A stretch of DNA of 64,000 bases from Stachybotrys elegans (lineage: Eukaryota; Ascomycota; Sordariomycetes; Hypocreales; Stachybotryaceae): contig JAGPNK010000010.1 in the NCBI GenBank assembly GCA_020746835.1, positions 806,001-870,000 on the forward strand. Direction: 5' to 3'. The notes beneath the pieces were generated by a model. It saw nothing but the letters and a program-made list of their open reading frames with translations. It was not told where the DNA came from and ran no database searches. A program made the translations under genes and the position numbers. Of this stretch, positions 46,876 through 57,294 are shown one piece after another (the first letter of the stretch is position 1; every line of letters starts with the position of its first letter).

Positions 46876-47636
46876 ATGCCTTCCTTCACCCGTGTCGCCG
46901 TCGCCGTCGCGCCGCTGCTGCTTGCCGTGCGCGCCGACCTCTCCGACTTCGAGATTGACAGCGACGTGCCCAACCAGTGCCGCGACGTCTGCCGTCCCGT
47001 CGCTGATCTCTCCAGCCGCTGTGAGGTCGACCTCAACAACAACGACGTCGGCCCAGGCCAGAGTGATGACCGCTGGGAGGACCTGCTCGAGGCCCAGTGC
47101 GTCTGCACCAATGACAGCTTCGATGTCGGCAGGATCAGCGGCCTCTGCGCTTCCTGCATCCAGCAGAACATGAACAACAATGACGACGACGATGACGATG
47201 ATGATATGGAGGGTGAGTAACTTGGCCTTTGTTTGTGAGGTATAGGTTCCTTGAGTCGAGACTGACAGTCAGCACAGACATCAACAGCATCATGCGCATT
47301 TGCGGCTTCTCCAGCACCTCGTATGCTTCCTCTGATTCAACTGCTGCTAGGGGCATCACCGTCGACGTGACGCGCCCAACTGCCACCAGCGAGCTCACCA
47401 CCACGATCACCGGAGGAACCCGCTCTGATGTCACCGTGACCAGCACCGGCTCTGGGCCCAGCAACACCGGCAACAGCAACAGCAACAATGACAACAACAA
47501 CGACAACAACAACAACAATGACGGTAATGACAACAGCAATAATGATGATGACTCTCTTGCGGCTCGCAACGCTCTCCCGGGCATGGCGCTCGGTATTGCC
47601 GCCGCCGCCGTCGGTGCCAGCATGCTGCTTCTCTAA
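46876..47636 (+). CDS. Secreted cysteine-rich, probably GPI-anchored surface protein with Asp and Asn runs
   Basis: Two exons, 46876-47212 and 47278-47636, encode 231 aa. A signal peptide (MPSFTRVAVAVAPLLLAVRA, about 1-20) leads to a domain with eight or so cysteines: QCRDVCRPVADLSSRCEVD, WEDLLEAQCVCTND, ISGLCASCIQQN and, after the splice, IMRICGFSS. An acidic DDDDDDDDM run precedes the splice. The C-terminal part is Thr/Ser-rich, then an Asn/Asp repeat (about 185-212), then a hydrophobic tail ALPGMALGIAAAAVGASMLLL that ends at the stop, the layout of a GPI-anchor signal with a probable cleavage near SLAARN. The cysteine spacing resembles fungal GPI-anchored wall proteins induced on surfaces, but I do not recognise a named family with certainty and it is not a standard CFEM. 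Confidence 0.82.
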
Positions 47637-48753
47637 GCGTCAGGTCCGTTGTGTTCCCCTTGCCGCGCTCCCCCTCGCGCATACAGCGTTCTGCAGCAAT
47701 GTTGCAATCGCGAAAGCAAATATCAGCCGGAAGTCGGTATGGGAGCACCGGGCTGTCGGCCGAGAGCGTGGAGGGAACAATCGCATGTAGATATGATGAT
47801 AAATGAGAACGACAGCCGGAACTGATGACACCGAGGCGGGTGTGGCAGCGCAGCGCAGATCTTATATCGTTTCAAAGTGAAAATATACGACTCTTAATTA
47901 TTTTGCCGTCCCGCTCGTTAACCTATTGATGCCGCCTCCATAGCCCTAATGCGTCAATATTATATGTTGGATGGGTAAATGCGTACCCTTGACTCGGTCG
48001 CTGCAACGTGTCTCTGATCTCACTCTCTCCCAGACAGTTCTATCTGAACCGACCTGCCGATGCGCGCCAGTATGTCAATCCGCTCGGCGCAAGCCGGGAT
48101 CCAATCAGCTTACTCTGCTGCCAGGGGCTGAACCGGTTTGCACCTCATGTCATCAATTCAGTTATTGCGAGGGGAAAGAAATCTGGAGAAAGAGCCTGTT
48201 TTATGTATTGGGGTAACCCTGCATGGTGGACCAGGAACGGGCACATGTCTTCTCCATACCCAGCCGGGTACCTGAGCTTGGAGTGAGCATCTCCGGAGTT
48301 GACTTTCCCTGTTTGGCGAGGCCCTCATTCGGACAATGAGGCTCCGCGACGATATCTGGTGATATATGGAAAAGCCACTCCCCACCACGGATATCCCTCG
48401 TGCTTTCCCCAAGTTTCACCTATAGCAGCCGCCACACAGGCATGGGAGCTGGCAGCGCCCTAGCTGTGGGCAGCGTCATTGAAGCGCGCCAGCTGGAGGC
48501 ACGCTTCCAAGAGGAGCCCTCGGAGCCTGGCAATTTGGCTATTCGTACGCTCTCTTGTGCATGACGACTCCATCGCCATTTCAAGCCATTGCCAGGATGC
48601 GAAAGCCGGAGGGGGGTTCAGGAGCAAAAGCTTCCGAGACGGCGGACGAGGACACACATATAAAGCTCCTTGGCTTGGCTCGGCTTGGCTCCCATGAGGG
48701 CTCTTCTCTCCAGCTCACGCCAGCTTGTCACTTCCCTGTCGGCTGCCACTGCA
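47637..48753. other. Promoter region of the GH7 gene
   Basis: These 1.1 kb hold the 3' flank of the GPI-anchored protein and the GH7 promoter. A TATAAA is at 48659. Short ORFs on the minus strand (48158-48657) are not recognisable. No repeat is seen. Confidence 0.5.
48659..48664 (+). promoter_or_regulatory. TATA box of the GH7 endoglucanase gene
   Basis: TATAAA lies 95 bp upstream of the ATG at 48754. The two earlier in-frame ATGs at 48670 and 48694 are only 11-35 bp from it, so transcripts starting about 30 bp downstream would exclude one or both; this helps settle the start. Confidence 0.55.
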
Positions 48754-50091
48754 ATGGCTCGCTCGTTGCCCTTCGTTGCGTCGGCCCTTATGGGTCTGGC
48801 TGCGGCCCAGCACGTCGGTAACCCTGAAGAGGGCCACCCTGAGATCAAGACTTGGCGATGCACCGTCACCGGCGGCTGCGTCGAGCACACCAACTACATC
48901 GTCCTCGATGCCCTATCCCACTGGGTTTACCAGGTCGACAACCCCTCGTACGGCTGCGGCGACTGGGGAAATGCTCCCAACGAGACCGTCTGCCCGGATG
49001 TTGAGACGTGCCAGAAAAACTGCGCCATGGACGGCATCGCCGACTACTCGACGCACGGCGTCACCACGGAGGGTTCAGCGCTGCACCTTGACATGCTTCG
49101 GGACAGCGACCTTAACGTTTGGAGCCCCCGTGTCTACCTCCTCGCCGAGGACAAGCAGACGTACGAGATGTTGCACCTCGTCGACCAGGAGATTTCCTTC
49201 GACGTCGACCCTTCCAAGCTGCCCTGCGGCATGAACGGTGCCCTCTACCTGTCCGAAATGCTCGAGGACGGCGGTAAGAGCGACATCAACCAGGCTGGCG
49301 CCTACTACGGCACCGGCTACTGTGATGCCCAGTGCTTCACAACTCCCTTCATCAACGGCGAGGTAAGCTCGGGACTCTTGAGGGGCTGGACTCGGAGACA
49401 CTGACACGAGATGTAGCCCAATCTGGAGGGATATGGCTCTTGCTGCAACGAGATGGACATCTTCGAGTCCAATTCTCGCTCTACCCACCTGGCTCCTCAT
49501 ACCTGCAACATCACCGGCCTGTACAAGTGCGAGCCCGACGAATGTGCCTTTGAGGGCGTGTGCGATAAAAACGGCTGCGGCTTCAACCCGTACAACGTCG
49601 GAAACCACGAGTTCTACGGCCATGATTTGGTTGTCGACACCAAGCGCCCGTTCACCGTTGTGACCCAATTCCCTGCCGATGACAGTGGCACCATGATCGA
49701 GTACCGCCGCCTGTACATCCAGGACGGCCAGGTGATCCAGCAGCCAACCTCCAAGCTCGAGGGCGTGCCCAGCATCAACTACGTGAACGACGAGTTCTGC
49801 ACCGCTATGGGCGCCAGGAAGTACTTGGAGCTCGGCGCCGCCGCCGGCATGGGTCACGCGCTCGACCGAGGAATGGTGCTCGCCATGAGCGTCTGGTGGG
49901 ATGAGGGCGGCAACATGCAGTGGCTCGACGGCGGTCAGGCCGGTCCTTGCAATGCCACCGAGGGCAACCCTTCCGTCATCCGTGAGATCCAGCCCGACGC
50001 CGCAGTGACCTTCAGCAATTTCAAGTGGGGAGAGATCGGCTCGACCTTTTCCGGCAACGTGACCAAGTGCAAGAGGAGCCTATCGGACTGA
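48754..50091 (+). CDS. GH7 family endo-beta-1,4-glucanase (Cel7B-like)
   Basis: Two exons, 48754-49362 and 49417-50091, encode 427 aa. The start MARSLPFVASALMGLAAAQ is a signal peptide likely cut before Gln19, which would become pyroglutamate as in mature GH7 enzymes. Family motifs: WRCTVTGGCVEHTNYIVLD, YGTGYCDAQCFTTPFING and the catalytic segment CCNEMDIFESN, with Glu215 as nucleophile, Asp217 and Glu220 as acid/base; then AFEGVCDKNGCGFNPYNVGNHEFYG and MVLAMSVWWDEGGNMQWLDGG. Many cysteines fit the disulfide-rich jelly roll. Length and the short loops near NPYNVGNHEFYG favour an endoglucanase over a cellobiohydrolase with a covered tunnel. There is no linker or CBM1. It hydrolyses cellulose and related beta-glucans outside the cell. 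A short intergenic gap of 169 bp separates it from a convergent F-box gene. Confidence 0.93.
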
Positions 50092-50260
50092 TGGATGGGA
50101 AAGTAGTGTAGATATTGGGCCAAAATTGAGATTAAAAAAATAAATGCTGAATGTGCCATTGTCCATGCCGCTAATGAAAAACCAAGGGAAGAAATGATGG
50201 GGTCCTTCTCCAAACACTTGCATGCGGTGTAATGATAGATTGTGCGCGTATTGGTACCGT

Positions 50261-50917
50261 TTACAGCATCGCGCACCAGCAAAGCAGCAGGGGTATCAGC
50301 GACAGCACAACCCACCACAACTCCACCTTGGGTTGTTTCTGAAGCCAGTTGCTCCATCGGTAAGCACGAGTCTTGCGACGAATAGGACATGCAGCCGTTC
50401 CGTGAATAAGACACCCGAGTCCGGGACGGGATTCACACTCCAGGTGTTGTCGGCGTCGCCGGATCATGAGGCTTCATGTATGTCAGCACAGTGGCCATTC
50501 AAGTGGGATAAACCGAGCGACGCACGAGACGGTGCCCTTGCAGAACTTCATGTCGCTTCTGAGGTCGCAGCGCCGATCATTGGGGCACTGCAGCTGAAGG
50601 CTTCGCCGCTCAACCAGCCATGCAACCTTGAGGGGGATGCCGGTGAAGACAAGACTGTAGAAGTGTCTATTGGTAAGCTTGAGAGCGAGTGCGTCCGGGT
50701 AGATGAGATGCTGAGAAATGGCCACATGAAGCTCCGGTGGGAGAGACATGAGCCCGGTCTTGGCCTGAGAATCGACGGCCAGAGACGGGTGATCGGCCCC
50801 CGGGCCCGTAACCAAGACCAGGGATCCCGACATCTCAGTCCCGCTTCTATAGGTGGAGCTGGGGCTAGAGCTGGGGAGCGAGAGCCGAGCGACAAGCGAT
50901 ACAGCAGACGGGGACAA
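50261..50917 (-). CDS. Small F-box-like protein with C-terminal membrane segment
   Basis: Two minus-strand exons, 50917-50526 and 50471-50261, give 200 aa (172 aa if translation begins at the second Met, 50833). The intron uses donor GTGCGT and acceptor AAG with GCTGACAT as branch. An F-box-like segment is at about 57-100: GLMSLPPELHVAISQHLIYPDALALKLTN-RHFYSLV. It is followed by a short Cys-rich part (CPNDRRCDLRSDMKFCKG) and, after the splice, RRRRQHLECESRPGLGC. The last 20 residues are hydrophobic (ELWWVVLSLIPLLLCWCAML) and end at the stop, as in a tail-anchored protein. F-box proteins bring substrates to SCF ubiquitin ligases; the substrate-binding part here is unusually small. Similar F-box proteins occur in sordariomycetes as far as I recall. 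Function is unknown. Confidence 0.72.
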
Positions 50918-51735
50918 GGTCGGATTTGACTAAAGAAAACCGAGCTGGCAATTTCGTTACTGGCTGCGCTGTTGGACCTCGAGTTGAGCCTGGGCCTCGA
51001 GTTTGATATGTAGATGGCTGCTGCCTTGGCCTCCACGTCTATCAATCCTCTGATTCATCCTTGACCCTCGTATTAGTATAGGCCATAGTGGCGGGCTTGT
51101 TCCGCCATGGGGGGCTTCGGCTCTAGGCAGCAGAATTATTTTGTGGAAACATACCTGATGGACATCCCTGTCGCATTTTTAGAGAGGCGTGCTAAGGCAG
51201 CCGTAAACCGACGGTCGAACCAATGTCGAATCTGTCTGGACACATCGCAGGGGGGGTGCTAGGAGGTAGTGTTACACCGAGCCTGGTTGAGATATAACCC
51301 TTAATCCTTAATCTCTAGCCTTTGATGCTCCGCAAGGCGTTTCCAGATGGAACCTGGGACGTCGACTTAGTGGGGGTAATTAGGGTAGAAATCGAACATC
51401 ATCGAATTGCGGTGTCTTCGAGATGGGCATTGTGCGATATGACAATGGGAATCTGATGAAATGAGGAAATGGTGAGATCAAACGAGTCAGGATATTTTTG
51501 GTTATTCATGGTAAAGATTTGTGGGTTTATTACTAGGCAGACAAGTTGGTGAAAGGCACAAGTGGACATTTTCCCCTCCTCACGTGATTGCGCGTGTCAT
51601 CGCGTCAGACCAGACATTGACGGCAATAGCAGGCAACTACATCTACAACTAAGTCACTACTACGTTGATCTCTCGTACATGATGAATCATCACCAAGGCT
51701 GAAAACCCGCACCAGGCCTGTATTGGAGACAAGCG
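50918..51735. other. Divergent intergenic region between F-box gene and EXO5
   Basis: These 818 bp lie between two divergent starts and have no recognisable ORF or repeat. Both promoters must be here. Confidence 0.45.
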
Positions 51736-53441
51736 ATGGACAGCGACAACGACAGCGACTTCAGCCTTGGTCTGTCCCCAGAGGAGGAAGAGCAACTGCT
51801 TCTCGGGCTCGCATTAAAAGTGCCGCCTCCGACCATCAATACCCAGACCCAGGCAAAAACGTACGAGTCCCTCGCAGTCCATTCCATCTCTAGTCGCACA
51901 CACGGACAGGCTGTCGAAAATGGTATCAATGCAAGTGCTGTGCTTGCCTTGTCATCTGATTTGCTCGCCGATCCTGGCGTCACAAGTGTCGGCGAGGGCC
52001 CCCGCTCTCATCTTGCACAAGAGTCCTGTACACTCAGTCTTGCAGATAAGGCTGTCGTCTACCCGAGTCGTGAGTGTCCTCGACCTTTGTGAGGAAAGAC
52101 CAGAGGTTAACTAACGTGAAGCGTCTAGTGAGTAGGGCACTATCCAAAGTCGATACACAGCTAGTGCTGCCGGTCAAGGAATCACCCTCCCGTCAACTTG
52201 AACCTCTTGCTAGCCCTCGTAATCTCGAACAAGTGGGTGATGATAGATCTCCCCTGCAGCGGTTCAGATCCTTTCCAAGGAAGCCCTTGACAGTCTCCGA
52301 CCTTACTTCGGGGGCGTGGTGTGAGCTCCAGTACTGGTACACCCTCACCAGGCTACCTGGAGGCCGCCGAACGCGGACGGCGGCCATGAAGCAAGGGTCA
52401 AAGATTCACCAGCAGCTTGAGGATGAGGTTCACACAACCGTGCGCGTCGACGTCACCTCCAAGGAAGATGGCTTCGGCCTGCGGCTCTGGAACCTGATCC
52501 AAGGAATGCGCACGCTGCGCGAGACTGGCATGACGCGGGAGCTCGAGGTATGGGGCATGGTTGATGACCAGCTCGTCAATGGGGTGATTGATGGCCTGAC
52601 TCACGAGAACCCCAATCCCGAATTCGAGGCAGAGCTCATTCGGGAGAGCCTGCAGGGCGACAGCCGACAATCCAGATTGACGGATTACTTTCCCAGCCAA
52701 AGGACGTCGCAGTCTTCATGCAGCGCCCCCAAAGTCTATCTGTCGGATACAAAGACACGTGGGACCATGCGGCCTGTATCAGCCGCTCAGCTACGCCCCT
52801 CCAAAATACAGCTTCTGCTCTACCATCGGTTTCTGACCGAGATGGCGGCCGGGCGACTAGACCTATTCCGCGTATTTCGACGCTATGGCCTGGACCCCGA
52901 CGAACCTTTCTCTGACGCTTTCCTCGCCCAAATGGCATCCCTGCACGACGAAGTGTTTGTTGATGCGCCAACTAGCCCTGAACGGCCACCAGTGCGGAGC
53001 ACGAGCGCAGAATCGGTGGGGCACGCCGCTGGATCCTCCTGGAGCTCATCTGCGTCAGAGTCGGACCTAATTCGATACAGGACGCTGAGGGAGATGGCCT
53101 CGCTCGTCGAGGAGGAGCTCGCTAGGACCTTCCCCGACGCAGAAGACTCGCTAGGCCACATCCTCCGGCTGCAGTATGTCCATCGCGAGGATGGGCGAGA
53201 GCTGGACGTGCACGACTTTCCCGTGTCCAAGCAGGCGCTGAAGGAGTACCTCGACAAGCACATGCGCTGGTGGCGTGGGGAGCGCCAGGCCGACGGCGTC
53301 GACATTGAAGAGGCGTTCAAGTGCCAGATCTGCGAGTTTGCTCCAGAATGTTCCTGGCGGCAGGGCTTCGACCAACAAAATCGGCAAAAGGCGCTAGACA
53401 AAATGCGTGCTCCTAGACGAGCGGCATCAAGCGGCATGTGA
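51736..53441 (+). CDS. EXO5: Exonuclease V (EXO5/DEM1), iron-sulfur single-strand DNA exonuclease
   Basis: Two exons, 51736-52069 and 52129-53441, encode 548 aa; the acceptor TAG at 52126-52128 is the one that gives LSRALSKVDTQL in frame. The N-terminal 140 residues are polar. The PD-(D/E)XK-type nuclease core follows: RKPLTVSDLTSGAWCELQYWY (Cys176), GSKIHQQLEDEVH, NGVIDGL (Asp266), then LSDTKTR (Asp318, Lys320) and PSKIQLLLYHRFLTEM. The C-terminus FKCQICEFAPEC (Cys510, Cys513, Cys519) completes four cysteines expected to hold a 4Fe-4S cluster with Cys176. Relatives degrade single-stranded DNA and are needed for mitochondrial genome maintenance in yeast and crosslink repair in animals. A Ser-rich insertion (about 395-440) interrupts the core. 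Localisation is not clear from the N-terminus. Confidence 0.92.
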
Positions 53442-56400
53442 GGGCCCTCTTGTATAATGTGAACGATTCCACTACGCATAGAAAGGATACAAGCAAACAC
53501 CGGAATAGACAGTTAGACTGTAACCTACGCCTGCCCGCCCGTAGCGTGGTCGCGAAGGAGCCACGACATCTGGGGATCTTCCAGGGCAATGGGTTGGGGG
53601 TGTACGCATATGTTACACCTTGCGAGCCTGGCGGGCAATGTGGGTGTGGGCGAGGGCTGGGGTACCTGCGCAAACGAGTTGCCGTTGTAAGCAACATTGC
53701 TCCTGCGAGGACTTGAGCCTATCTGGAGATGGTGAAATTACCAATCTGGACATGTGATGGACGTCGGAGTGGGAGAAGCCGACTACTGCCCACAGGAACC
53801 GATTTGTATTTTAGGTTTATTATTTACACGTTTTTGGTGCTTGGCTTGGGCGCCGCGCGCATGCATCCTCCCGCCACTTGCCTCGAGCTCTTCCCTGAGT
53901 TGGTAGGTATGTTACTATACTGGGTTGTATGTGAAACTGTCGAGGGAGAAAAAACATAGGAGACGTCCACCCTGGGATGCGCGGCTGCCAAGCGATGCTC
54001 GGCAAGCTATTGAGGAAGAAGAAGAAGAAGAAGAGACGGGTGACGATGGCGAGTCAGGAAGACAGCTGCAAGGATGTCGAGCCGTGTCAGGAGCTTCGAG
54101 CTTCCAGAGATCGTGGCGGCGGCGGCGGCGGCGGCGTCATTGTGGCGGGACCCCGAGGTATGTCCCTACATGCATTTGCATCGTAGCACTGCATGGTGCA
54201 GCGCGCATAGGAATAGACATGCATTCGTATACATAGGGAGGGTCTCCGTAAAGTGCCGTGTTGGCGATGGGGAGGAAGAGGCAGCGAGACATGGTAGTTG
54301 AAGGGCAGCCTAGCCCCAAGAGGCATAAATCACGAGCTGACCCCCTGGCCCCGACAGATCAGATAGTCGGCCGAACTCGCCAGGCCCCTGATGGCGAGGT
54401 CATGGAGACATGGATGGCGGAGGAGGAGCCGAATCGATTCGGCCGTGGACTCAGTATGCAGCAGGTCAGCAGGGCCTGCATCGGGGCTGCCCAAAGCTCT
54501 GGGACAACCGTCTGTCCATAAAAATCCAGGATGACGAGCAATGCAGCACTTCGTGTAACCGTTTCAAGCAATGGCCGAATCGGCATGCGTTACACGAACA
54601 GGATTCGCGAGCCGGCGCCGCCAGTTTCTCGGTTTCTTTTCTGCCGTTGGGATGCTACGTCGGCATCGTTCGCCGTTGAAGACGACTCCTTGAGAAAGGG
54701 TTGCTGGTGATCGGTGACTGCTTTGGGTATTCTTTACCCCGTTGAGTGATGGCGCTGGAGATGACCTGTAGGTAGGCCGCTCCCGCGCATGTTGATTAGT
54801 GCCTGTATTGAGTGCAAGCCCGAGCGGCGAGTCCGTTGATCAGAGGAAAGGAGGAGTTCCTCCGTCGTATCCATGCAAGCACAGAAGAGGGTCGCGCTGC
54901 TGGTCCTACATACGCCAGGCCAGTGGCCAAGGGCTAATGAGCATTAGCAGCCTCGATACGATGAATTCCATCTAATGCACTTAGTCTGGTTTGCCCATCC
55001 CCAAGCATTGACGACAGCACCATTTATCACGCCGCTGAAAAGTCGGGATCGTTGGGTCGTGGGGTGTGGTTAAGGCCTGTTGCCGTGCGCGCCCCCATGG
55101 CATGACCTCCACCAAGACGGCAACTCGGGACTAGGACCCTTGGATCAAGCAAGCATGGCTGGGTCCCACGAGGTGAATCAATCTATATCTGGCCCTGCAC
55201 TGGGACGCGCAGGATGCTAAGAAAAGCCTCAAGCGGAAATCCCACGGCAAAGGACGTGCTACCCATGGGAACTAGTACTAAAAGAAAATAAACCGGGAAG
55301 ACAGCGGCAGAATCATAGCCCGAGGGGAGACGACGACCATGAGAGGCCGAGGATATGCGGGAGAGGCGATGTTACAATGCTGGGGAGGACAAGCCATGTG
55401 GCGACGGAGGAATCCCTCGTACATCAAACACAGAAACACGCGTAAACAACTGACGCATAAATACACCCCTGGACGACGGTTGATCTGGCCTACACAACAA
55501 GATGTCATAACCAGTCGGCCTTCTGGATATCGTCGAGCGAAGCGTGGGTGGATTTGCTGGGGAGGGGGGGAGACAGCTAACAAGCTGCTTACCACAGAGA
55601 GCACCCACCCACCCCAAAGTGGCACTTTGTGGGCGAGTTCACCATGGTCTACGGGCTACGCAATGACAATGACACCATCGTCATGAGGCTGGACGGGCTG
55701 GGCAGGGCTGGAGTGGAGGCGGATGGATTGTCGTGGCTCCTTCACGTCAGTTGTCAGTGGTCTGAATAGGCAAGTTTCTCTGCCATCGGCCGCCCGTGGC
55801 CAAAGCGTGCCGACCGACTTGAAGGAGCCAAACACGAGCAAACAACATTGTCTGTCACTGTCGCCATGGCATTGGCTTGCTGACAATCTCATCCCATCGC
55901 ATCCCACCCTTGCTGATATTCTCCAAAACAAACCCCTACATGCTTCCCTCTCCTTCAACGCACCTCCACTTTTGGCTTTTGTTCTGACTGCACTCGCCCC
56001 CCCCCCCTCTGTCTCTAATGAGGCGACAGAAAACTGCCCGCCCTTTTCCATTGCCATTCACAATTATAATCCTTTTTTTCTTCTTCTTTTTTCCCGACAC
56101 TCCCCCCCATCTCGAATGGACAGGGCACCGTTGAAAAGCAATGTGCCATGTGCCCTTCCGTCGCCTCTAGCCCAGCCGGCGGCCGTTGGGATGCGACCGC
56201 AGGCTGGGGATCCCGGGGTGGCCTGACCGCCTGGTTCACCCTCGTCACAGCAGGTCGTCGTATAGCGAGGTACCTGCTTGCTAGGGCGGTGCGCGGGCGC
56301 CGCCGCCGGTCGCACGCTAACATGGCGACTCGTTGACGATGCGGTCTGCGTTGATCGCCAGGCCCTGCGACTTGCAGCCCTTCTTGCAGGCGCCCGCCCG

Positions 56401-57294
56401 TGGGCTCTGCAGCTAGGCTCTATCTCCGGGCCTAAGTAACTAAAGGACACGACCTGGCCGCCACGCCAGCCCCACGAGGCTCCGTCCCTCCACACGCCCC
56501 CCCCTCCCCTTCTCCCCTCTCCTCCCCTCCCTTCCCCTTCCCTCTCCGCCCTCTCTCTACATACCTACCTCTCCATTATTATTCTTGTCCCTAGGCCCTG
56601 CTGCTACTACTACCGGGTCCCGTCCTAGGTTCGACGGCAACAAGCCGTCGACAAGCTGCTTTGCCAAGCCGAGGATGGGGGCCCTCATAGGAACCTCTGC
56701 TCATCCCTGACCACGGTCCTATACTACCCGTACCTACCTAACGTACCCATTGCCTCCTTGGGCAGTACTTCTCTTAGCCTGCCAGGTGCTCGATGCAAGT
56801 CCGCTTCATTCATCCCCATTCGGCATGCACCATGTCACACTGGTTCCATTGCATCTGGTGTAGGGATCTCGAGCAGCCTGGGAGGCGGTTAGCGTCCCAG
56901 GATCGGATTTGGGGATTTTAGTCGCCTGTATCAGCTTTGATACTGCGTCGAGCCAAACGAGATATATAGCTAGTCGTGTCAGTGCTTTCTCCCATGACAT
57001 ATGTGGTGGCTACCTACCTACTACTCTTCCACCTCCATACCACGCCTTCTATCATCTGCACCTGTGTGGTTCCTTCCCACCTTCGAGCCCATAGGCCTCC
57101 AATACGGAAATACACCCCCTTCCACCTTCTTGCCTTGCCTTGAAGCTCCCCATTTCCCTCCAAATCCCCGCCCTTCTTCTCTCTACTCCCCATACCCAAG
57201 CATACCACAGTGCCTTGCCAAGAGCCTGCCATTGTCTCTTCCCGCGGCTGTCTTGCACTCTCAACGACCAACTTGGTTTTTGGTCTAGGCCGAC
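53442..57294. other. Long gene-free region before the Zn2Cys6 factor
   Basis: This 3.9-kb stretch is the longest without a gene. I see a GAA array at about 54014-54034, a GGC array at about 54115-54136, C runs near 56000 and 56500, and a strongly CT-rich tract at about 56495-56560. The segment 56560-57294 is rich in CCTACCTAC and CCTT and looks like promoter and leader of the transcription factor. Many short ORFs overlap on both strands; none shows a recognisable domain or splice-compatible extension. Confidence 0.5.

Noticed and set aside
53977..54301. Ala-rich and Lys-rich ORFs at the GAA and GGC arrays
   Set aside because: Translations of microsatellites in several frames; no domain.
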